Assembly (NCBI GenBank): GCA_030600605.1
Contig: JAUVLT010000013.1
Coordinates: 1-35,933 of the forward strand
Direction of reading: 5' to 3'
From: Mycoplasmatota bacterium
GTDB lineage: Bacteria > Bacillota_I > Bacilli_A > Izemoplasmatales > Izemoplasmataceae
DNA length: 35,933 nt
A program made the translations under genes and the position numbers. The notes beneath the pieces are model-generated. The model worked only from the letters and a program-made list of their open reading frames with translations, ran no database searches and was not told where the DNA came from. Positions 1-8,873 of this stretch are shown here, piece by piece (position 1 is the stretch's first letter; every line of letters begins with the position of its first letter).

Positions 1-288
1 AAATCCTTTTTCAATGATCTCTCTTAACCCTAAATTCATTATATTATTAGTTATTAAGCGACCCATCAAAAATTCCATAGAAAAATAATGGACTTCTTTT
101 AATTTATTTTTACTAAGATATGTTTTAGTTTTAAGCCAGTCTTTCGATATAACTTCACTTACCATTTCACCTAAGACGTTATATTTTTGTCTAATACTAG
201 CTTCATCTATTGTAACGATATATCTTTGTTTTACTCTATTTTTAAATTCATTAATAAAATCGTGTTCGTTCTTAAAATAATTGTTCAT
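1..288 (-). CDS. glgP: Glycogen phosphorylase, N-terminal part (runs off the left edge)
   Basis: Reading leftward from an ATG at 288 gives 96 open codons that run off the window. Residues near 74-84 read HYFSMEFLMGR, followed by a TNN-MNLG stretch, the N-terminal signature of glycogen/starch phosphorylase. The enzyme is cytosolic and uses pyridoxal phosphate to release glucose-1-phosphate from glycogen; its PLP lysine lies in the missing C-terminal part. An AGAGGAG ribosome binding site sits 9 bases before the ATG. It is the last visible gene of the glg cluster, 81 bases after the glgD-glgA fusion. That gap holds an extended -10 promoter and a cre-like site, so glgP may also be transcribed separately. 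Identity is secure although only about an eighth of the protein is visible. Confidence 0.93.
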   Translation of the reverse strand, partial: MNNYFKNEHDFINEFKNRVKQRYIVTIDEASIRQKYNVLGEMVSEVISKDWLKTKTYLSKNKLKEVHYFSMEFLMGRLITNNIMNLGLREIIEKGF

Positions 289-311
289 AAATCTCACTCC
301 TCTTAGTACTC

Positions 312-317
312 ATTATA
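312..317 (-). promoter_or_regulatory. Extended -10 promoter for glgP
   Basis: On the minus strand the bases read TGCTATAATG, a TGnTATAAT extended -10 box, 23 bases before the glgP start codon. No good -35 hexamer is seen 16-18 bases upstream, as expected when an extended -10 compensates. It suggests that glgP has its own promoter inside the glg cluster. Confidence 0.5.
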
Positions 318-351
318 GCAAATTTGATTTTTTATTCATTATATTTAACTA

Positions 352-366
352 ATGAAACCGTTACCT
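352..366 (+). promoter_or_regulatory. cre-like CcpA site in the glgA-glgP gap
   Basis: The 15 bases ATGAAACCGTTACCT fit the relaxed catabolite-responsive-element consensus WTGNAANCGNWNNCW at every fixed position. They lie about 35 bases upstream of the glgP extended -10 and just downstream of the glgD-glgA stop. Upstream cre sites can serve activation or repression by CcpA in Firmicutes; no CcpA gene is visible here. This is a sequence match only. Confidence 0.45.
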
Positions 367-369
367 TTT

Positions 370-2784
370 TTAATTTTTAATAATTACATTATAAAATTCA
401 ATATACTTTTGAGTTGATCTAGCTAAACTATTATCTGATCTCATGGCTCGATGAATTAACTTATTCCAGTCTTCTTTGTTTTCACAAAATAGATTATAAG
501 CATTTTGAATTGTATTTTTCATTTCATTTGCATCATAATTATTGAAAGTAAATCCATTCCCTTTTTTAGTTATTGGATCATATTTAAAAACAGTATCATT
601 TAAGCCACCTGTTCTTCTAACTAATGGCAAAGTTCCATAACGAAGAGCAATCATTTGACCTAGCCCACAAGGTTCAAATCTTGAAGGCATTAAAAAGATA
701 TCTGCTCCAGAATAGATATAATTAGGATTAGTTGCGTCATACCCAATATTAAGTTTAATTTGATCTTTGTGTCTTTCTTGAAGTTTTTCTAATTCTTGAA
801 TATATTTTTTATCACCAGCACCAAGTAAAATAAACTGAATATTTTTATTTTCTAGTAATTCATCAAATGAATTCAAAATTAAATCAAATCCTTTTTGTTC
901 AACGATCCTCGTAACCATTCCAATTACAAACATATCTTTATCTACTTTTAAACTCATTTTCTTTTGAAGATATAACTTATTTTCTAATTTTAATTCAATA
1001 TTATCACTTGAATAATTAGTTTTAATAGCTTTATCAGTAAGTGGATTAAATGAACTTGAAATTCCATTTAAAATGCCATAAAATTCTCTTTCTCTATTAA
1101 GTAAAGAATATGTCAGGTTTTTACCATAATATTCATACTTAAGTTCATCTTTATAAGTTGGAGACACTGTTGATAATTTAGAAGCTCTATTTATCCCGAT
1201 TTCTAAGAAATTAATATTATCATCCTTAAGAACAAAATCAGTAATTCCTAATTTCTTAATAATATCATTTTTCCCAATTCCTTGATAATCAATATTATGA
1301 ATTGTTAATAGTGTTTTAAGACCTTTGTGTGGCGAATTATCAATTAAGATTGGAATCAAAGAAGTATGCCAATCATTACAATGCACTATATCAAAGGATT
1401 CAAAATCATCAAGTAAATCTACTACTGCCTTGTTAAAGAAAGCAAAACGATCAGGATCATTTTTATACCCATAAACATTTTCTGTTTCAAAAAAATCAAA
1501 ACTATCAATAAAGTAATATTTCACTTTTCGATATTGATAACGATATATTCTAACTTTGTATTTTTCCTTATCATATATTATTGTTCGTGAAAATTGATAT
1601 TTTAAACTTTCAAAAAACGTTTCTCTTATTTTTTTATAAAGAGGAAGTATAACTGTCGAATCAATCCCTTGTTTTGTAAGGTTTCTAGATAATGAACCAA
1701 TCACATCAGCTAATCCCCCAGTTTTAATAAAAGGATATGACTCACTAGCTACTAATAATACTTTCAAGTTCTCAAAACTTGAAACTATTTGTTCTTTTTG
1801 TGTTACATATGGGTTATTTAAAACACCTTCAATATGGGTATTTTTTTTAACAATAGTTTGTTTATCTAAAATAACGTAATTAAGTATTGAACCTTCTTCA
1901 ATAACACAATTACTCATAATAAAACTATTCTTAATTGTAGCTCCTTTTTTTATAATAACATCACGAGCAATAACACTGTTTATAACTGTTCCATCAACAA
2001 TACTTCCACTTGATACCATCGAATTTTCAATAATTGCATTTTTGAGATACTTTGTTGGTGGAGCTGTCTTTTCCTTTGATATAATGGGTCTATCAGGAGG
2101 AAATATTTTCATACCAATATCAAATTTAAGCATATCTAAATTCGACTTAAGATAATTAAATGTGTCGGTAATTGTTCTTGTATAATTTTGGTGTTTATAA
2201 ATATGGATTTTTAGGTTTGGTGCTCTTTCAACCAAATCTAACATTGTTCGGTATTCTTGAGTATCATATACTAAAATATACTCTATTAATAACTTCTTAG
2301 AAATTAAGAAAGTTTTTAAACGAATATTTTTATACATTATTTCTGTAATATCAGCTTTATTTTTCAGATGTTCTTCTAAACAATCTTGGAAATCAATATT
2401 CCAAACAATATTAGCTGATGTAATTATGGCATAATCCTGACTAGAACGTTTAAAAAATTCGATATGTTCATACATTCTTTGAAATGTAATCATTTCATCA
2501 GGAGAGATGTATAAATTCTTAGGAGGCAAAATGAATAAGCCATCTCTTCTCCTATCTAGATCCCATTTTTTACCACTACCAATATGATCTTGAAGAGAAC
2601 GATAATTTCCATAAGGAAAAATCGCAACATTTGTAATTTGTGAATTTCTCATATTTGAAAGTGTAAAATCAATTAAGCGATATTTACCAGCAAATGGTAG
2701 TGCTCCAGGCATTCTATGTAGTGTGAGTTGTTCTAGGTTATCTTTAAATGTAGCATCCACAATTGCAAATATATTACTATTCAT
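370..2784 (-). CDS. glgD-glgA: Fused GlgD-type regulatory subunit and glycogen synthase (GlgA)
   Basis: One 804-residue frame joins two proteins that are normally separate. Residues 1 to about 330 are a GlgD-like ADP-glucose pyrophosphorylase subunit with nucleotidyltransferase fold (AGKYRLIDFTLSNM) and C-terminal left-handed beta-helix repeats. The catalytic GGxGxRL loop of GlgC is absent, as in the GlgD family. From about residue 340 (LKVLLVASESYPFIKTGGLA) it is a complete GT5 glycogen synthase with the KTGGL ADP-glucose loop, HCNDWHTS, and the late PSRFEPCGLGQ motif. A GTG at 2793 and an ATG at 2790 also open the frame, but the AGGTG site best serves the ATG at 2784. The start overlaps glgC. 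A perfect 9-bp hairpin lies at the domain junction (1762-1784). Both activities act on ADP-glucose metabolism, so the fusion is functionally coherent. Confidence 0.92.
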   Translation of the reverse strand: MNSNIFAIVDATFKDNLEQLTLHRMPGALPFAGKYRLIDFTLSNMRNSQITNVAIFPYGNYRSLQDHIGSGKKWDLDRRRDGLFILPPKNLYISPDEMITFQRMYEHIEFFKRSSQDYAIITSANIVWNIDFQDCLEEHLKNKADITEIMYKNIRLKTFLISKKLLIEYILVYDTQEYRTMLDLVERAPNLKIHIYKHQNYTRTITDTFNYLKSNLDMLKFDIGMKIFPPDRPIISKEKTAPPTKYLKNAIIENSMVSSGSIVDGTVINSVIARDVIIKKGATIKNSFIMSNCVIEEGSILNYVILDKQTIVKKNTHIEGVLNNPYVTQKEQIVSSFENLKVLLVASESYPFIKTGGLADVIGSLSRNLTKQGIDSTVILPLYKKIRETFFESLKYQFSRTIIYDKEKYKVRIYRYQYRKVKYYFIDSFDFFETENVYGYKNDPDRFAFFNKAVVDLLDDFESFDIVHCNDWHTSLIPILIDNSPHKGLKTLLTIHNIDYQGIGKNDIIKKLGITDFVLKDDNINFLEIGINRASKLSTVSPTYKDELKYEYYGKNLTYSLLNREREFYGILNGISSSFNPLTDKAIKTNYSSDNIELKLENKLYLQKKMSLKVDKDMFVIGMVTRIVEQKGFDLILNSFDELLENKNIQFILLGAGDKKYIQELEKLQERHKDQIKLNIGYDATNPNYIYSGADIFLMPSRFEPCGLGQMIALRYGTLPLVRRTGGLNDTVFKYDPITKKGNGFTFNNYDANEMKNTIQNAYNLFCENKEDWNKLIHRAMRSDNSLARSTQKYIEFYNVIIKN
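1762..1784 (-). repeat. Perfect inverted repeat at the GlgD/GlgA fusion junction
   Basis: TTTCAAGTT (1762-1770) is the exact reverse complement of AACTTGAAA (1776-1784), with a 5-base loop. The repeat lies within coding sequence exactly where the GlgD part ends and GlgA begins. A TTG codon at 1767-1765 corresponds to the usual GlgA start. It could be a relic of an intergenic hairpin, or chance. Confidence 0.5.
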
Positions 2785-3907
2785 GAACATCACCTAGTTT
2801 CCATAAAAACTCATTATCGACAACTGTAACTTCAGTAAATTTTAAAATCGTATTTTCAAGAATAACAGAACCCTCAATAATAATCGCCTTCTCAATATGG
2901 CAATTAGCTCCAATTTTTACGTTTGGATGAATAATTGAATCAATAATAACTGAGTTATCTTTAATTATGACACCACTACTTAAAATAGAATGAATAATTT
3001 GGCCGTAAATTAAACAACCATCACTAATCATTGAATTATAAATTTTATCACTTTTTATTATATGATGAGGTGGTAGATTTACTGATTTTGTAAATATTGG
3101 AAAATCTTTATAGTCTTGAATTTTTAATAGATGGGGTTTATCAAGTAAATCCATATTAGCTTCATACAAACTTCTTACAGTTCCAACATCACGGAAATAA
3201 CCAGAAAACTTATACCCGTAAACGTTTAGTTTATGCTTTAAACCTAATGGGATAATATCTTGTCCAAAGTCAAAATTATCTTCTATGCTTTCACCTAATA
3301 GTGCTTTTAAAACCTTTTTATTAAAAACATAAATTCCCATTGAAGCAAGATTGGATTTAGGATTATCAGGTTTTTCTTCAAAACTGATAATCTTGCTTTG
3401 ATCATCCATTTCTAAAATTCCATATCTTGATGGATTATCATTAACTTTAAAAGTAGCAATTGTAATATCTGAATTACTTTGAATATGATGATTAATCATC
3501 GTATTATAGTTCATTTTATAAATATGGTCTCCTGGAAGGATTAAAACGTAATCAGGATTATAAAGATCAATAAATCTAAAATGCTGATTTATAGCATGAG
3601 CTGTACCTTTTTGCCATAGTTCACCATCCATTGATGTATAAGGAGTTAGTAAAGAAATTCCTCCTTGATTAACATCTAAATCCCATGTGCTTCCATGTTC
3701 AACATAACTAAGTAATTCATATGGTTCATATTGAGTAATAAGTCCGATAGTAGATATTCCTGAGTTAGATAGATTACTCAAAACAAAATCAATCAAACGA
3801 TATTTACCACCAAAATTAACCGCCGGTTTTGCGGTTGATTTTGTAATATTTTCAAGTCTTGATCCTCTTCCTCCAACTAATACCATAGCTACTACAGGTT
3901 TTTTCAT
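2777..3907 (-). CDS. glgC: Glucose-1-phosphate adenylyltransferase (ADP-glucose pyrophosphorylase)
   Basis: The 376-residue protein makes ADP-glucose from ATP and glucose-1-phosphate, the committed step of bacterial glycogen synthesis. The catalytic nucleotide loop GGRGSRL is at residues 12-18, followed by KPAVNFGGKYRLIDF, the sugar-phosphate region SFEEKPDNPKS, and a C-terminal left-handed beta-helix from about residue 285. Length is normal for the family. Unlike the neighbouring GlgD part, it keeps the catalytic loop, so the two would form a GlgC-GlgD pair as known in Bacillus. The ATG has an AGGTG ribosome binding site. The TAG stop lies inside the next gene, and the start immediately follows the glgB stop, which suggests translational coupling. 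Confidence 0.96.
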   Translation of the reverse strand: MKKPVVAMVLVGGRGSRLENITKSTAKPAVNFGGKYRLIDFVLSNLSNSGISTIGLITQYEPYELLSYVEHGSTWDLDVNQGGISLLTPYTSMDGELWQKGTAHAINQHFRFIDLYNPDYVLILPGDHIYKMNYNTMINHHIQSNSDITIATFKVNDNPSRYGILEMDDQSKIISFEEKPDNPKSNLASMGIYVFNKKVLKALLGESIEDNFDFGQDIIPLGLKHKLNVYGYKFSGYFRDVGTVRSLYEANMDLLDKPHLLKIQDYKDFPIFTKSVNLPPHHIIKSDKIYNSMISDGCLIYGQIIHSILSSGVIIKDNSVIIDSIIHPNVKIGANCHIEKAIIIEGSVILENTILKFTEVTVVDNEFLWKLGDVHE

Positions 3908-5770
3908 TTACTCACCTAGTTTCAATAATGTAACTGATAAAGGACTTAACACTATATTCAATGATTGAGTATAGCCGTTACATTCTATTTCTTCACTAAA
4001 GAGGTCTCCTCCATTGTATAATCCAGATCCTCCATAACAATTATTATCACTATTAATGATTTCATTATATTTTCCTTTTTTTGGAACACCTATTCTAAAA
4101 TTATAATGAACCATTGGTGTTAAGTTTAAGATAACGATTATAAAATCATTATGATTTTTACCATATCTTAAATAAGAAAATATTGAATAATCACTATTGT
4201 TAGAATCAATCCACTTAAATCCTTCACCTTTATGGTCTTGTTCATAAAGAGCTTTATTTGCTTTTACAACAGCGTTTAAATCTCTAACAAATCTTAAAGC
4301 ACCATTATGAATTGGATATTCCAGTAAATTCCAATCAAGTTCAGAGTGATCTTTCCATTCATGCATTTGGGCAAATTCAGATCCCATAAATAATAATGTT
4401 TTCCCAGGATGAGTGAAAAATAATCCCATCAAAGCCCTGAAATTAGCGAATTTTTGCCAATAATCTCCTGGCATTTTATCGACTAATGAATGTTTACCAT
4501 GAACAACTTCATCATGTGATAAAGGTAAAACATAGTTTTCTGTAAAGGCATATGTTAATCCAAAAGTAATACTATTATGATGATATTTACGGTAAATCGG
4601 GTCTTTTTCGAAATATTCTAAGGTATCATTCATCCAGCCCATATTCCATTTATAATTGAATCCTAATCCGCCATTATCAACTGGATGAGTTACTTTCGGA
4701 TAAGCCGTTGAATCTTCAGCAATTAATAAAGCATTATTAAATTCTTTAAATATTTGAGTGCTCAAACTTCTCAAGAAGCTAACAGCTCCATCGTTGTGGC
4801 CTTTGGAACTATCTCCAAGAAAATAGATAATATTGGATACAGCGTCAATTCTGAAGCCATCAACGTGAAAATACTTCATCCAATATAAAGCATTGGAAAC
4901 TAAGAAGCTTTGAACTTCACCTTTTCCAAGATCTAAGTTAGCAGTTCCCCAAACAACATTTTCTCTTTTCCATTCTTCGTCATATTCATATAATGGTTCT
5001 CCATCAAACATATAAAGACCATGATCATCACGACAAATATGACCTGGAACCCAGTCTAGTATTACTCCAATATTATGTTTGTGACATTGATTAACAAAAT
5101 ACATTAAGTCTTTTGGTACTCCATATCTCGAAGTTGCACTATAATATCCTGTGCCTTGATATCCCCATGATTGATCTAATGGGTGTTCAACTATAGGCAT
5201 TAATTCAACATGTGTAAACCCATTCTCAAGTAAATAAGGGATTAACAAATCAACCATTTCATTATATTTATGAAATGTTCCATCCGGCTTAGTCATCCAA
5301 GTGCTTAAATGGACTTCATACATTGACATTTGTGACTCATAAGGATTATTAATATTTCTTTCATTCATGTATGATTCATCGTTCCAAATATAACCCTCTA
5401 GATTATATATTTTAGATAATGTTTCGGGTCTTTCACTACTAAAGAAAGCATAAGGATCGCTCTTATAAAGACTTCTTCCATCAAACGTTTTTATTTCGTA
5501 CTTATATTTTGCCCATTCAAACGCTGATTCAATGAAGATACTCCAAATACCTGATTCATCTACTCTTTCTAAGTTATGAACCCAAGCTTGATAATTATTA
5601 AATTCTCCAAGCACATTTACTTCTTTTGCATGAGGTGCCCAAACTGTGAAACGAGTTCCTAGTAAAACTTCTTTTGAATCATAAATTAAGTGCGCACCAA
5701 AAATACGGTAAGCATCAAATAACTTTCCTTGATTGAAAAAATAGAGATCCTCTTTACTAATCACTTTCAT
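3908..5770 (-). CDS. glgB: 1,4-alpha-glucan branching enzyme
   Basis: This 620-residue GH13 enzyme introduces alpha-1,6 branches into glycogen. An N-terminal CBM48 domain (FTVWAPHAKEVNVLGEFN, about residues 41-58) precedes the (beta/alpha)8 barrel. The catalytic nucleophile is D309 in DGFRIDAV, the acid/base is E352 in LLIAEDS, and the transition-state stabiliser lies in SHDEVVHG (residues 418-425). A C-terminal all-beta domain closes the protein. Length fits the short Firmicutes form. It is the first gene of the glg set; its ATG lies inside the end of recX with a 14-base overlap, so the glycogen genes follow recX without a gap. Confidence 0.96.
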   Translation of the reverse strand: MKVISKEDLYFFNQGKLFDAYRIFGAHLIYDSKEVLLGTRFTVWAPHAKEVNVLGEFNNYQAWVHNLERVDESGIWSIFIESAFEWAKYKYEIKTFDGRSLYKSDPYAFFSSERPETLSKIYNLEGYIWNDESYMNERNINNPYESQMSMYEVHLSTWMTKPDGTFHKYNEMVDLLIPYLLENGFTHVELMPIVEHPLDQSWGYQGTGYYSATSRYGVPKDLMYFVNQCHKHNIGVILDWVPGHICRDDHGLYMFDGEPLYEYDEEWKRENVVWGTANLDLGKGEVQSFLVSNALYWMKYFHVDGFRIDAVSNIIYFLGDSSKGHNDGAVSFLRSLSTQIFKEFNNALLIAEDSTAYPKVTHPVDNGGLGFNYKWNMGWMNDTLEYFEKDPIYRKYHHNSITFGLTYAFTENYVLPLSHDEVVHGKHSLVDKMPGDYWQKFANFRALMGLFFTHPGKTLLFMGSEFAQMHEWKDHSELDWNLLEYPIHNGALRFVRDLNAVVKANKALYEQDHKGEGFKWIDSNNSDYSIFSYLRYGKNHNDFIIVILNLTPMVHYNFRIGVPKKGKYNEIINSDNNCYGGSGLYNGGDLFSEEIECNGYTQSLNIVLSPLSVTLLKLGE

Positions 5771-6566
5771 AAAGGGTACCTTCTTTCACACTTTTTTTGA
5801 TAAGTTCATAATCAAATCCTTTACTTATAAGCATTTTGATTATTTTTGATTTATCTTCATATTTGGATAAATCATATTTCTTAGTTAATATATCTAGTTC
5901 TCTTTTAAGGAGTGGTTCTTCATCTATCATTTCTTTTATTATATCTCTATTCGATATTAAGGCAGATTCAATAACTTTTAATGTGAACCCTTTTGAAACA
6001 AGTTTCTGTTTTAATGATAAATATGCCTTTTTATAAGGTTTTTTTATTCTAAACTTTGTTTCATTTTTTATTATCTGATTAATTTTATCATATTGAAATT
6101 CTTCTTTATATCTAATAAGATGTTGATCTATTAAGTCGTAATGAATACCTTTTTTAATTAATTTTTCCTTAATATTTCTTGGCCCAATTAAATCATATTC
6201 TAGTTTTTCGTTAAGATAAGTCTTAACATAAAAATTATCATCTAAATAGTTTTGTTCTTTCAATCTAATAATTATTTTATTTATCAATTGTTCATCTTCA
6301 ACTTCTTTTTTAAGTCTTTTCTTTACTTCGCTTATTGTTCTCATTTTATAGTCAATAAAAACTAAAGCTTTCTCATAAAGAAGATCTTCAATTTTAATCT
6401 TCGTTATTGTTTTATATTCAAAACTAGTAAGTTCTCTTGGTGTTAATAAGTTATATTTTATAATTATGTTTTCTGAGACAATATGTTTTTCTAAAACCTC
6501 ATTATTACTAATAATTAAAAGATAGCGATTCTTTTTTGTTTTTGATATTTCAACTAAGTTAATCAT
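5757..6566 (-). CDS. recX: Regulatory protein RecX
   Basis: The 269-residue, lysine-rich, largely helical protein has the repeated three-helix units of RecX. Examples are KKRLKKEVEDEQLINKIIIRLKEQNYLDDN, shown in parts around residues 82-112, followed by LIGPRNIKEKLIKKGI near 130-145. RecX binds RecA filaments and limits RecA activity in recombination and SOS. Length matches the long Bacillus-type RecX (about 264 residues). It starts inside the end of the S41 protease gene (8-base overlap) and its end overlaps glgB by 14 bases. No recA is visible in the window. Identification rests on the fold pattern and family length and is fairly sure. Confidence 0.85.
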   Translation of the reverse strand: MINLVEISKTKKNRYLLIISNNEVLEKHIVSENIIIKYNLLTPRELTSFEYKTITKIKIEDLLYEKALVFIDYKMRTISEVKKRLKKEVEDEQLINKIIIRLKEQNYLDDNFYVKTYLNEKLEYDLIGPRNIKEKLIKKGIHYDLIDQHLIRYKEEFQYDKINQIIKNETKFRIKKPYKKAYLSLKQKLVSKGFTLKVIESALISNRDIIKEMIDEEPLLKRELDILTKKYDLSKYEDKSKIIKMLISKGFDYELIKKSVKEGTLYESD

Positions 6567-7989
6567 TTAAAAAATAATCAATCGCAGTTTCTAATTGTGT
6601 ATCATTTAGTAAGTCATCTTGATATAAATCAAGTGCTTCATTAATAATAATTAAGGTATCGCTATCAAAATTTCCGGTTTCAGGAAGGTTATTATCGTCT
6701 TGAATATCCATAACTGCAAATCTTGTTAATGTGTCAAAGTAACCATCGGTTCTAACATTGTATCCCATTATATTTAAAACAAGTTGGATATTGGCAACTC
6801 GATTATCTACTGTATCGTAAAGAATATCTTCTTCATCTTCTAATAGAAAGACTTTATAAGCTTTTTCAATATCGGTTGATTCAATAATTATGTTAGGAAC
6901 AACTCCATCTGTTCCTCCATCGTAATGAACCCAATTTCCATCGGTAGTAAACCATTTACCGATTGTAATATGTAAACTATCACCTATTGTTGCGGTAATA
7001 GAAATATCTCGTTGCATTGTTCCTTTTCCATAAGTTGCTAATCCGACAACTTGAAAGCTTCCATGTTCCTGCATTGCACTTGCAAATACTTCACTAGCTG
7101 ATGCACTGTTTTCATTAACTAAAGTAACAATTTCATAGTTTCTTGGAGTTGTTCTTGTAGCGTAGTAATCATCTCGTTGAAATTCACCATTAGTAAAATA
7201 TTCTGTTGAAAACATTGGTCTTCCATCATTTATTAAAAATTGATTAAGCATATTATAAACAGTCGATAAATGACCTCCACCATTATCTCTTAAATCAACT
7301 ATTAATCCATCAATTCCTTGTGTTTCTAAATCATCAATTGCCGCAACAAATAACTTTACTGTTTCATCTCCAAAAGTAGTGACTTTAATATAACCAATTA
7401 ACTTTCCACCTCTATCAAATGAATCATAGATAACTGTCGCACTATCAATGATACTTCTTGTCATTGTCAAATTAATAATTTCATCGACTCCACTTCTTAT
7501 AATACCAATTGTAACTTCTGTCCCTTCGTCACCAATAATCAATCCAATTGTTTCATAAAATGGTAAATCTAAAACGCTAGTACCATCAACTGAAGCGATA
7601 ATATCGTTAACTCTAATTCCAGCATTTTCAGCCGGGCCATTATCTTTAACTGCTTCAACAACAATTAAATTATCAATATAATTAACTGTAACACCAATCC
7701 CAACATATGTTTCTCCAAATCCTTGTTGATAAGACATTGCTTCTTCATAATCAAAATAAGTTGTGAAAGGATCATCTAGAGAAGTTATCATTCCGTCAAT
7801 TGCTCCTTGCAGTAACTCATCTTCTGTTGGTTGTGAATAATGATTCTCAATTAATTCATCCATTACCTCGATAAACACAGCATTAGTTATTTCTCCTGTT
7901 GGATTTGTTTCAATACTTAGAGTTCCAACAAAATAGCTAGCTATTATGGCTGTCACAAAAGATAAAATTATTACTAAATTTTTACTCAT
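6559..7989 (-). CDS. S41-family C-terminal processing peptidase (CtpA/CtpB type)
   Basis: The 476-residue protein starts with a single N-terminal hydrophobic segment (residues 4-24), so it is probably a membrane-anchored or exported serine protease. A PDZ domain follows at about residues 95-175 (VGIGVTV, GPAENAGIRVNDIIASVDG). The tail-specific protease domain carries the Ser-Lys dyad, S297 in ENSASASE and K322 in YGKGTMQ, with the usual 25-residue spacing. The last roughly 75 residues resemble a peptidoglycan-binding domain (VANIQLVLNIMGYNVRTDGY). Members cleave substrates such as signalling proteins at the cell surface; the substrate here is unknown. It overlaps recX by 8 bases, and the preceding yitT-like gene by one base. 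Confidence 0.92.
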   Translation of the reverse strand: MSKNLVIILSFVTAIIASYFVGTLSIETNPTGEITNAVFIEVMDELIENHYSQPTEDELLQGAIDGMITSLDDPFTTYFDYEEAMSYQQGFGETYVGIGVTVNYIDNLIVVEAVKDNGPAENAGIRVNDIIASVDGTSVLDLPFYETIGLIIGDEGTEVTIGIIRSGVDEIINLTMTRSIIDSATVIYDSFDRGGKLIGYIKVTTFGDETVKLFVAAIDDLETQGIDGLIVDLRDNGGGHLSTVYNMLNQFLINDGRPMFSTEYFTNGEFQRDDYYATRTTPRNYEIVTLVNENSASASEVFASAMQEHGSFQVVGLATYGKGTMQRDISITATIGDSLHITIGKWFTTDGNWVHYDGGTDGVVPNIIIESTDIEKAYKVFLLEDEEDILYDTVDNRVANIQLVLNIMGYNVRTDGYFDTLTRFAVMDIQDDNNLPETGNFDSDTLIIINEALDLYQDDLLNDTQLETAIDYFLND

Positions 7990-8873
7990 TATTCATCACT
8001 CTCTCTTTCCTGAAAATCACCTTGAATTTCAGTTGCTGGTGTTACATAAACAAATGCATCTTCATCAATGTTCGCGATTATATTTCTAATTAAATAGTAT
8101 TCTTGTCTAGTAATTACCGTTACTAACATCGTCTTTTTAGTTTTACTATATCCTCCTAAAACTTCAACTTCAGTAACTCCTCTAGTAACTGCTTTATAAA
8201 TTGATTCTTTAATTTCTTCAGGGTAATCAGTAATAATCTGAACAGCTTTTTTAGAGTTGCTACCAACAATCACCATATCAGCTACCTTACCACTTATAAA
8301 CATTGTGATTAATGCGTAGAGACCGGTAATAATTCCGTAATCAGCATAGAATGCCATTACACCAAGTAAAATAATAAAACCATCTACAGAGTATATTGAA
8401 GCGCTTAATGATAATTTAAATCTTTTATTAAGTATTCTAATTGGAATATCAGTTCCACCACTTGTTCCTCCATATTTTATTACTAATCCAAAGCCAAGTC
8501 CTAGGAAGAAACCTCCAAAAGTAACAGCTAAGACATAATCACTTTCAATATCTAATGGTGGTAAAAAGTTTTCAAAAATGTATAAAGTGACTGGAAACAA
8601 AATAGATCCATAAATACTCTTTATAAATGCTTTTTTACCAAGGAACAATAAAGCAAATATCAATAACACCATGTTACATGCTAAAACGATATATGAAACC
8701 TTATATCCTAAGAGTTTATTAAATACTAATCCAAGTCCACTTACTCCACCAGCAACTAAGTCTGCTGGAAGGAGGAAATAATAAAATCCTAATACCATTA
8801 ATATGATACCGATAGTTATCATAAAATACTGTTCGTATTTTGTTATTCGTCTTAATTTCTTATGTTTAAACAC
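7989..8873 (-). CDS. YitT-family membrane protein with DUF2179 domain
   Basis: This 294-residue protein has about five hydrophobic transmembrane segments in the first 200 residues, with the family's glycine-rich motifs VAGGVSGLG and YGGTSGGTDIPIRI. It ends in a soluble DUF2179 domain (TRGVTEVEVLGGYSKTKK). YitT proteins are conserved in Firmicutes and sit in the cytoplasmic membrane; their transport substrate is not established. The reading frame starts at a GTG that overlaps the last base of prfB by one base, and its stop overlaps the S41 gene by one base. This makes it part of the secA-to-glg series. Confidence 0.88.
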   Translation of the reverse strand: MFKHKKLRRITKYEQYFMITIGIILMVLGFYYFLLPADLVAGGVSGLGLVFNKLLGYKVSYIVLACNMVLLIFALLFLGKKAFIKSIYGSILFPVTLYIFENFLPPLDIESDYVLAVTFGGFFLGLGFGLVIKYGGTSGGTDIPIRILNKRFKLSLSASIYSVDGFIILLGVMAFYADYGIITGLYALITMFISGKVADMVIVGSNSKKAVQIITDYPEEIKESIYKAVTRGVTEVEVLGGYSKTKKTMLVTVITRQEYYLIRNIIANIDEDAFVYVTPATEIQGDFQERESDE

